In this document: positions 12,469 through 19,566 of the stretch, piece after piece
Position numbering within the stretch: the first letter of the stretch is position 1
How the letters are laid out: each line of letters starts with the position of its first letter
Source of the DNA: Actinomortierella ambigua
Lineage: Eukaryota > Mortierellomycota > Mortierellomycetes > Mortierellales > Mortierellaceae
Direction of reading: 5' to 3'
Assembly (NCBI GenBank): GCA_016098155.1
Contig: JAAAJB010000414.1
Span: forward strand, 1 to 32,112
DNA: 32,112 nucleotides
Notes under the pieces: generated by a model
Told to the model about the DNA's origin: nothing
The model's database searches: none
Seen by the model: only the letters and a program-made list of their open reading frames with translations
Translations under genes and position numbers: made by a program

Positions 12469-13691
12469 ATGCACTTCCACAGCATCGCCATCCTCCTCAG
12501 CCTCGCTACGGCCGCCCTTTCCGCTCCGGTCTCGGGGAGCCAGGGTGTTAATCAAGACATTACCTTATCCTGTCGCGCCTTCGAGTTGAAGAGGGACCAC
12601 ATCCTGAAATCAATCTGTCTGTCTGAGGTTAAGACAGAAATCAGCACGTTGCGTCACCTTGGAAACAAAAATGGTAACGAGATAACGCGCCCTGATATCA
12701 TATGAATTAAAGAATGAAGAAATGGAGTTAAAGAAGATAGAGACGAAGGAAAAAAAAAGATTGCTAACGCCATTTTTTCCTTCGATCATAGGCATGTTCG
12801 AATGGGGTGGGTCCGCTTGGTGGGCAACCAGGTCGAGCGAACCAGTTCTGGAGGGTTCGGTCCTTTCAGCCGGACTGTTCGACGAAAACGATAGGCCTGT
12901 ACATGCTAAAGTTAACCTTGGTAAGTTGTTCACTTGGACGAGTACACGATTCTGTTCATTGCATCATAGTGCTGACTGTGCGCACACTTTATTTGCTAAC
13001 AACGATCATTTTTGGTACTTCTACTATTCTGTCTGAAGCTGAGCGTATCCGAAACATTAATGGCAAGCTGACCTATTCTGACAAGCCACTCAAGAGCCAG
13101 GGTGTTAATCCAGACATTACCAAATCCTGTCGCGACTTCAAGTTGCGGGATGGCTACACCCTGACAGCAATCTGTCTGACTGAAGTTTCCACTAAAATCG
13201 ACACGAATCATCTCCTTGGAAACTGGAAAGGTAAGAAGATTATGCGTCCTGATATCATATGGATAAAATAATGAAGGAGTGAAGTTAAAGAGGATAGAGA
13301 CGAAGCAAAGAAAAAAATTGCTAACGCTGTTTCCCTTCCCCCCCCCCCGATCATATCATAGGCGAATTCCGTTGGGGCTGGACGAACTGGTTGAAATACG
13401 TGTATGAATTCCCAACGTTTACTTCGACAAATAACGACCCGACCATCACAGCCACGCTATATACTAAAGCGGGTGAACGTAACGACGTTACTGTTAAGCT
13501 TGGTAAGATCACTCAGACGTGCACAGGATTCTTTACACCACATCATAGTGCTGACTGCAAGTATGTTTTGTTTACTAACAATGGTCCTTGTTTTTCGGAT
13601 ACTTTTTACTATGTCTGTAGCCGAGGGTATCAAGAACATTAATGGCCGATTGACCTATGTGGGGCCAGCCAACCAGTCTTCTGCTGCTATC
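12469..13691 (+). CDS. Secreted lectin-like protein with two cyanovirin-N homology (CVNH) domains
   Basis: Five exons (12469-12673, 12792-12920, 13039-13230, 13362-13502, 13621-13691; 738 nt) give 245 aa; all four introns are phase 1. Residues 1-19 or so form a signal peptide (IAILLSLATAALSA). Two CVNH domains follow at about 29-127 and 133-236. Each begins DIT.SCR.F.L and continues to a second cysteine (C35/C50; C142/C157), then GN..G.F.WG, and ends NINGKLTY or NINGRLTY, the typical end of a CVNH domain. CVNH proteins bind mannose-rich or other glycans; I infer a secreted sugar-binding role and cannot tell the target. Only one cysteine pair per domain is present, whereas cyanovirin-N has two. 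Exons 3-4 with their intron repeat exons 1-2, so the second domain arose by internal duplication. Compare the single-domain copy at 17391. Confidence 0.8.
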
Positions 13692-14273
13692 TAGTATAAA
13701 CAAAGTGTTATATTTTCACATCGCACGTTTGAACAAAGAGTCCTATTTTTCCCTTCAGTTATTGTGCCGAGAACCACAGTCGCCTTGATAGGTCCCCTTT
13801 TCGACGCGGTGTAAAGCACGCGCATGGCTATGGAGTCGTCTGCCTTCGATAGACCTTGACCTTCCCTTGGTGTCTCTGACAGCAAGCGCGGGGGCGAGGG
13901 ACGGGAAGACCCTCTAACTGCTTCAGGCGCAAGTCCTGTCTCCCGTCGCTTCCTCGCGCTTAATTTTTGGGGGTCTCACCAACCAATATTTTAAGAATTG
14001 GAGCTGTGTGACATGGCAGAACGACAAAAGATACAGGTTCCGTACGATAAGCCCATTTTTGACTTTGAGGCTAAAGTTCATTCAGCATCTCTTGGACCAT
14101 GTTCAGTACAGTGGGGATAGCCTTTTTCTTTTGCTTCCTGTGTGACACTTTTGGGATGTATAATATATTGATAGGTGGATAGGTGGGCTAAAACTACACT
14201 AAAGATGACATAGAGCTCTAGAGGACTCGTGGGGGATGCAGGGTGGGAGGGAAGAAGGTAAGAGGAATTGTCG
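13692..14273. other. Intergenic region between CVNH gene 1 and ATX1 copy 1
   Basis: No gene is supported. The stretch is about 97% identical by eye to 18106-18694. It contains the inverted repeat at 13884-13961. A minus-strand frame at 13691-13885 is not kept in the second copy because of a one-base indel near 13761, so it is unlikely to be coding. Confidence 0.6.
13884..13961. repeat. GC-rich imperfect inverted repeat (hairpin), copy 1
   Basis: The left arm aagcgcggggg...acggga pairs with the right arm tcccgt...cctcgcgctt around a loop of about 32 bases. The arms could form a stem of about 20 bp with a few mismatches. It is present in both duplication units (also 18305-18382). It could be a structured RNA or a DNA hairpin, but it does not fold as a tRNA: no T-loop consensus is present. 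Confidence 0.5.
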
Positions 14274-14583
14274 TTAATTTTCTGCAACCTTGGCGGGTTT
14301 GCCAGTCTTTTGGATGGCAATGAGGATCTCTTGCTCGGAAAGGGTTGCAGAATCGACGGTGACGGATTGGTTCTCGAGCGAGACATCATAGCTATCGACA
14401 CCGTCCAGCTTGTTCAGAACGCGAGTGATGGCACCAGAGCAACCACCGCAGGACATGGTAACGTCGTACTTGTATTGCTATAGTTGTGATAGGAGAATCA
14501 GAATATTGGTTAGAGAGTGGTTCACATTGAAAAGAGGCGAATGGTCACAAGCAAGGCCGACGGAGATGAGTACATACAGTCAT
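14274..14583 (-). CDS. ATX1: ATX1-type copper chaperone, copy 1
   Basis: Exon 1 (14578-14583) encodes only Met-Thr; after a 100-base intron (14478-14577) exon 2 (14274-14477) encodes the rest, 69 aa in total. The protein starts MTQYKYDVTMSCGGCSGA and has the copper-binding MxCxxC motif (MSCGGC) in the first loop of a heavy-metal-associated fold, plus the lysine-containing KTGKPAKV near the C-terminus typical of Atx1. Atx1 carries Cu(I) in the cytosol to the P-type ATPase Ccc2 for loading of secreted copper enzymes. Length is normal (yeast Atx1 has 73 aa). It differs from the copy at 18695 by two residues, Y/F in VDS(Y/F)DVS and D/N in VT(V)(D/N)SATLS. No disabling change is visible. Confidence 0.93.
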
Positions 14584-14910
14584 TGTGTGAGATGTTGAGA
14601 GGGAGGGAAGGAGTATATGTAAGGGGGAAGTATTGTTAGGGTGCTACTGAGGAAAGAGAAGTTGTTTGGTCTGGAGGAGAGAAGTCGAAGAATGCCCATA
14701 TATTTATACTTTTTTGTTCTGTCAGTTGGTCGGACACCAGTTACCCGATTTGGAAAGAGATGTCCAACAATTGACGCTGGTTGTCTGCTCTTACCAACCA
14801 TTGTCGAAATCCCTCATGAGGGTTACACCAAAAGGCCAGTTGACGTACCCCAAAAAACAAAAACGACGGCGCCCTGTTTAATGACGACTAAACTGACAAA
14901 TATCATCGAT
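14584..14910 (-). promoter_or_regulatory. Promoter of ATX1 copy 1, duplicated without change
   Basis: A TATA box reads TATAAATA on the minus strand at 14701-14708, 118 bp before the ATG. The 5' UTR and promoter from 14584 to about 14900 are identical by eye to 19005-19321. I recognise no TTTGCTC-type copper-response element. Confidence 0.7.
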
Positions 14911-14989
14911 AGCAACACCACACGTACGTCAGCATATACTGCGTGTTTGATTTGCTATGACTCTGGATCTTCCAGCACCATCTAGCTGT

Positions 14990-15046
14990 CTGCATTGGCG
15001 GTGGTCAGGTATTTCCATCATCTTGGAGCGCTGCTAGACGCTCTTT
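14990..15046 (+). pseudogene. Relic of the thiolase gene 3' end
   Basis: The run tgcattggcggtggtcag, then catcttggagcgctgct and agacgctctttt, aligns with 10556-10612, the last 16 codons and the first UTR bases of the thiolase gene. One G is lost (a frameshift), and the stop TAA has become TAG. No further upstream thiolase exon sequence is present, so this is the duplication scar and not a second gene. Confidence 0.88.
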
Positions 15047-15085
15047 TGTATTCATTGGAGTATAGAATGCAGCCAAACATCTACA

Positions 15086-15532
15086 ATGATGAGAGCAGTT
15101 CAATGTCCACCCAAACCACGACTCCCCTTCTCGCTCCTTGCCAACACACTTCACGCCAAGATCTACATCTTCTCGAACAGAGCCACTCCTCGTTTCTATG
15201 GGCCTCCAGAGGTATCGGGCATCCTAACAACTGCGTCAAGCACAGAATCCAAGTTGTTCATATCGGTTTCGTCGAATACTCAGGGAAAGGCGTCAGATCG
15301 CGCATCGGAGGCCATGAACGCCGAGCTGGAGGTCGACTGCGTGCTACCTGTGAGCAGCGCACAGTCGTGGCAATCATAAATGAATACTCACTAGCCAGAA
15401 GCTCCCGCTCTGTCTCGGGCATACGCGACCAGCACGCTCACGCTGAAAGAAATGCTACGGAAGCATCAAGACGGTGTCAATCAAAGGATCCATGAAATGC
15501 AGAAACCACGAGTGCCCCTCGCTTCACTGTAG
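15086..15532 (+). CDS. Possible small unrecognised gene or gene fragment
   Basis: A frame from ATG 15086 to 15349 can be joined across a short candidate intron (15350-15394, gtgagc...ctcactag) to 15395-15532, giving 133 aa with an ordinary composition and an amphipathic C-terminal part (LTLKEMLRKHQDGVNQRIHE). I recognise no family. The 45-base intron is at the lower limit for fungi. The stretch has no counterpart in duplication unit 1, so it may be an inserted fragment of a gene from elsewhere. A second overlapping frame starts at 14995 but begins in the thiolase scar and is less likely. Confidence 0.27.
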
Positions 15533-16489
15533 TTACACGACCATGCCATCAGGTTCCCAAGGGTCCTTCAACAACGGCCCTCAAGACCACAACCTTCTGA
15601 CAAACCCAGAGGCCGTTGTGTTGCTTCTCATGATATGACCACCAGCGTTTGATTGCTAGAGCCCAAACCGGTGTCCAACTCCAAGCTTCAGGAGCGATGG
15701 ACACTCCTCAATGGGGCTACTATTCCAATTTTTTCTGTACCAATCTTCCTAACAATTTTCAAAAAGACAGGACTGACCACTAGGTTGGGAGGATGGAGAA
15801 ACGCGACCATTTCATCTTGTACTCGATTCTCGCTGATGAGTGGCTCGAGAAACCACTTTTTCTTGAAATGAAAATTGTTTTTATCTTCTCGTTTGTCTCA
15901 CGTGCCGAACGAACATAGGCCTGGTGACTCCATGAATCGTAAAAACAAAATCTTTAGTTCTGCTTGAAGCTCTGTTCCATGGCTGTCGAGCGAAGATACG
16001 CAGTCTACCAAATATCGCAAGCACCGCTCAAGAACTGCTGGCAGTGCAGTTGTGCCTAAATAGCAGCTGACTGCATGTCCTATGTTTGGCCCACGCATGG
16101 GTCACGGTATGTTGGCGCGATACGGTGTGCGCAAGGCCCCTTTCCCTTGCATGCTCAGGGAGCTGTACAGTGAAGGAGTATTTTTTATCTTCTTTTATCG
16201 TAGCGATTGGTACCAGTCCACTCCGGCGGAAAGAGCACCTCCTATGTAAACCGGATAGACGCATCTCACGCCACGCGCTCATTGACTGCGGGATGGCTAG
16301 CATCGCTGCTCGCTTTATTCAGACCTTCTATCTTGAAAACTGTCCTTACTGCCTAAACCATTGCCAACATCATAAAATCTCGCTCTACCCAACTACAGTA
16401 CTTTCATTTCACAAAAATGAAAATGTACACTCCGGCGTGCTGGTACTTTACCTACGTACCATATTTTTTTCTTAATCTTGTCTTCATGT
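15533..16489. other. Non-coding left arm of duplication unit 2
   Basis: From about 15790 this matches 11060-11500 in unit 1, with many small indels; shared pieces include gaaacgcgac, ctggtgact and ggtcacggtatgttggcgc. Between 15555 and 15620 there is a short inverted repeat (acaacggcc ... ggccgttgt). No gene is supported. Confidence 0.5.
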
Positions 16490-16945
16490 ACTGTAACTGT
16501 AGTACAGTCTTTCTATCATGGCAGAAAACCATATCCGCAATAGACTAGCATCACCTCTTGGACGGGTAGTCTACGTTTCTTTGACATGACCTGTCTCAGG
16601 TAACCAAACAGACGACTGCGCTCTACCAACCACGTTTGAAAGAAGAGGTACACTCTTGTGAGGTGAGCAAGAATATGATACTCCTGGCGATATGTCTCCA
16701 AACACAACAAGGCATTCCTAATCAAATACTTCAGCCAAAGTACCGATCCAACTCATCTTCTTTGGAACGCCTTCTTCGATTTCTGGTACTCCATTCGCTT
16801 CTGAATTCACGCCATCTTCATATCCTTGATTTTGGTTGCGCTTGCTTGCATTTTCGTCGTCGTCGCCTTTGCCGTCACCTAAAGTGTTGTGCGAGAGTCG
16901 AGTAGTCTTGGCCAATTCTTTGGCGAACTCGCATCGCAATGCGCC
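16490..16945 (-). pseudogene. hAT-family transposase C-terminal relic, copy 2
   Basis: Minus-strand frames show GDGKGDDDENAS and SEANGVPE, then QEYHILAHLTRVYL and LVERSRLFGYLRQVMSKKR. This is the same hAT dimerisation-domain relic as at 11500-11960. Frameshifts differ between the copies: one base is missing after GVPK here, and an extra base lies near the same place in copy 1. Both therefore kept decaying after duplication. Confidence 0.78.
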
Positions 16946-17390
16946 ATGTCATTAGGCGCGTGTACACGAAAATAGCTAGACCTTTGAATGATTAACAAAG
17001 CCATGGATACGATATCTCAGATTACGGCAATAAGCAAGTATTCGGCCTGAACTCCATCTACAGCCCTAGAAAAAGACCAACGGCTTATCAAATCATACGA
17101 AAACGGATAAAACCAGCCAAGACACAACAGACGCAGAGCATACTGACAAACGTCTAAGCCCACTGGTACACCATGGCACGATAGTGGTACTACACGAACT
17201 TGCGTACCGGGAATGCGACAGTACCAGTGATAATCATTGTTTCAACCTCTCCTCCTCCCCTTCCCCGCCAGCGGCGGTGTATAAAAGTCAACAGATGGCT
17301 CCTAGATTTGCCGGTTTCTGCATCCCAACAGCCCTCTCTTATTCCATTCTTCAAGCAACAATCCCCTCCCCTCCAAAAAAAAAAGACACG
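16946..17390 (+). promoter_or_regulatory. 5' flank and promoter of CVNH gene 2
   Basis: A TATAAAA box at 17280-17286 lies about 105 bp before the ATG, matching the arrangement of copy 1. A C-rich leader and an A-run precede the start codon. The flank is clearly related to 12030-12468. Confidence 0.65.
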
Positions 17391-18084
17391 ATGCACTTCC
17401 ACAGCATCGCCATCCTCCTCAGCCTCGCTACGGCCGCCCTTTCCGCTCCGGTCTCGGGGACCCAGCTTTTTGTTCCAGATATTAACATATCCTGTCGCGA
17501 TTTCGAAATGAAGAAGGCCCCCATCTTAAAGGCGAGCTGTCTGAATGAAGATGGGAAATACGTTTCGACTGAAATCGACACAGATTTATACTATGGAAAC
17601 AAGAATGGTAACGAGAATACGTGTCCTGATATCATATGGGTGAAAGAAAGAAATGAATCTAAAGAAGGTAGAGACGGAAAATATAGATTGCTAACGCCAT
17701 TTTTTCCCTCGATCATAGGCACGTTCGCACTGGGCATGAGACGTTGGTCGAAAAGCAAGTCGCGTGATCCAGTTATTCCGAAGGATAAGCCGATCCTTAC
17801 AGCCCAACTGATCATCTTAGATACCGCGATTCCAGTGTCTGCTAGTGTTGATCTTTGTAAGTTATTCACTTGGACGAGTACATGATTTTTTTTTTACACT
17901 GTATTATAGGGCTGAATGCAAGCAAATGCTTTTTTTTTGGCTACTAACAATGGCCTATCTCTTTGGTACTTCATCTCTGTCTAAAGCCGAGGCGTTCAAG
18001 AACTTTAATGGCGTACTGACGTATGATCACAACATAGAGCCTGCAGAGGATGCTTTTTACGACGATGACATAGATTCATTGTAA
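17391..18084 (+). CDS. Secreted lectin-like protein with one CVNH domain and acidic tail
   Basis: Three exons (17391-17607, 17719-17856, 17987-18084; 453 nt) give 150 aa. The first 70 nt, covering the signal peptide, are identical to gene 1. One CVNH domain (about residues 29-135) begins DINISCRDFEMK, has cysteines C35 and C50, continues STEIDTD..YGNKNG and ends DLSEAFKNFNGVLTYD. The C-terminus is an acidic tail rich in D and E (AEDAFYDDDIDSL), absent from gene 1, where the matching DNA lies around the stop codon. The mature protein is very different from either domain of gene 1, yet introns sit at the same places in the same phase and remain similar. A secreted glycan-binding role is inferred from the family. 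Confidence 0.78.
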
Positions 18085-18694
18085 ACATGCATGAAGTCTT
18101 CTGCTGCTATCTAGTATAAACAAAGTGTTATATTTTCACATCACACGTTTGAACAAAGAGTCCTATTTTTCCCTTCAGTTACTTGTGCCGAGAACCACAG
18201 TCGCCTTGATAGGTCCCCTTTTCGACGCGGTGTAAAGCACGCGCATGGCTATGGAGTCGTCTGCCTTCGATAGACCTTGACCTTCCCTTGATGTCTCTGA
18301 CAGCAAGCGCGGGGGCGAGGGACGGGAAGACCCTCTAACTGCTTCAGGCGCAAGTCCTGTCTCCCGTCGCTTCCTCGCGCTTAATTTTTGGGGGTCTCAC
18401 CAACCAATATGTTAAGAATTGGAGCTGTGTGACATGACAGAACGGCAAAGGATACAGGTTCCGTACGATAAGCCCATTTTTGACTTTGAGGCTAAAGTTC
18501 ATTCAACATCTCTTGGACCATGTTCAGTACAGTGGGGATAGCCTTTTTCTTTTGCTTCCTGTGTGACACTTTTGGGATGTATAATATATTGATAGGTGGA
18601 TAGGTGGGCTAAAACTACACTAAAGATGACATAGAGCTCTAGACGACTCGTGGGGGATGCAGGGTGGGAGGGAAGAAGGTAAGAGGAAATGTCG
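18085..18694. other. Intergenic region between CVNH gene 2 and ATX1 copy 2
   Basis: The near-identical tract shared with unit 1 starts at about 18095, just after this gene's stop codon. It includes the GC-rich hairpin at 18305-18382. No gene is supported. Confidence 0.6.
18305..18382. repeat. GC-rich imperfect inverted repeat (hairpin), copy 2
   Basis: This is the same structure as 13884-13961, with arms starting aagcgcg and ending cgcgctt; the arms are unchanged between copies as far as I can see. Confidence 0.5.
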
Positions 18695-19004
18695 TTAATT
18701 TTCTGCAACCTTGGCGGGTTTGCCAGTCTTTTGGATGGCAATGAGGATCTCTTGCTCTGAAAGAGTTGCAGAATTGACGGTGACGGATTGGTTCTCGAGC
18801 GACACATCAAAGCTATCGACACCGTCCAGCTTGTTCAGAACGCGAGTGATGGCACCAGAGCATCCGCCGCAGGACATGGTAACGTCGTACTTGTATTGCT
18901 ACAGTTGTGATAGAAGAATCAGAATGTTGGTCAGAAAGTGGTTCACATTGAAAAGAGGCGAATGGTCACAAGCAAGGCCAACGGAGATGAGTACATACAG
19001 TCAT
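18695..19004 (-). CDS. ATX1: ATX1-type copper chaperone, copy 2
   Basis: The structure is the same as the first copy: a 6-base first exon (18999-19004), intron 18899-18998, second exon 18695-18898, 69 aa. The MSCGGC copper site and KTGKPAKV are intact. Relative to copy 1 the protein has Phe for Tyr in VDSFDVS and Asn for Asp in VTVNSATLS; the coding exon also carries several silent changes. Both copies look functional and share one promoter sequence, which suggests a dosage effect on copper delivery. This copy lies tail-to-tail with nothing and head-on to REV1's 3' side: REV1 ends at 19567 on the same strand, so ATX1 is downstream of it. Confidence 0.93.
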
Positions 19005-19322
19005 TGTGTGAGATGTTGAGAGGGAGGGAAGGAGTATATGTAAGGGGGAAGTATTGTTAGGGTGCTACTGAGGAAAGAGAAGTTGTTTGGTCTGGAGGAG
19101 AGAAGTCGAAGAATGCCCATATATTTATACTTTTTTGTTCTGTCAGTTGGTCGGACACCAGTTACCCGATTTGGAAAGAGATGTCCAACAATTGACGCTG
19201 GTTGTCTGCTCTTACCAACCATTGTCGAAATCCCTCATGAGGGTTACACCAAAAGGCCAGTTGACGTACCCCAAAAAACAAAAACGACGGCGCCCTGTTT
19301 AATGACGACTAAACTGACAAAT
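19005..19322 (-). promoter_or_regulatory. Promoter of ATX1 copy 2
   Basis: TATAAATA on the minus strand at 19122-19129, 118 bp before the ATG, as in copy 1. The sequence is identical by eye to 14584-14901. Confidence 0.7.
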
Positions 19323-19566
19323 ATCATCGATAGCACCACCATACGTACGTCAGCTAATCATATGCTGGCGTGTTTGGTTTGCTATGACTCTGGATCTTCC
19401 AGCGCCGTAGTTATTGCTAGTCCACAAGAACATACGCATGTATCGCTTCATCGATTTCACCGATATTCTTCCCGTACAGGCCATTATTTGACCGTATAAT
19501 TTTTAAATTCGCCTCCCCTCTGAGAAAATTTTAAGTGAAAAAAAAGAACAGGTATAGTTTTCTCTT
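19323..19566. other. End of duplication unit 2 and REV1 downstream flank
   Basis: Similarity to unit 1 fades between 19340 and 19397; from there to the REV1 stop the sequence is unique and has no gene. Confidence 0.6.

Larger units (their letters stand above)
10546..14980. repeat. Tandem duplication, unit 1
   Basis: This unit runs from inside the last thiolase exon to just downstream of the ATX1 promoter region. It is matched in order and orientation by 14981-19397: thiolase 3' end, hAT relic, CVNH gene, ATX1-type gene. Similarity is patchy at the left (10604-11050 has no clear partner), recognisable at 11060-12468, low in CVNH exons, and about 97% by eye from 13674 to 14930. Confidence 0.85.
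14981..19397. repeat. Tandem duplication, unit 2
   Basis: This is the second copy of the block that starts in the thiolase last exon. The junction is near 14980: to the left lies end-of-unit sequence shared with 19370-19397 (tatgactctggatcttccag), to the right the thiolase 3' end. At 19397 the similarity to unit 1 stops and the unduplicated flank leading to REV1 begins. Confidence 0.85.

Noticed and set aside
13884..13961. tRNA gene
   Set aside because: The arms could mimic an acceptor stem, but no D-loop or T-loop consensus or plausible anticodon arm is present.
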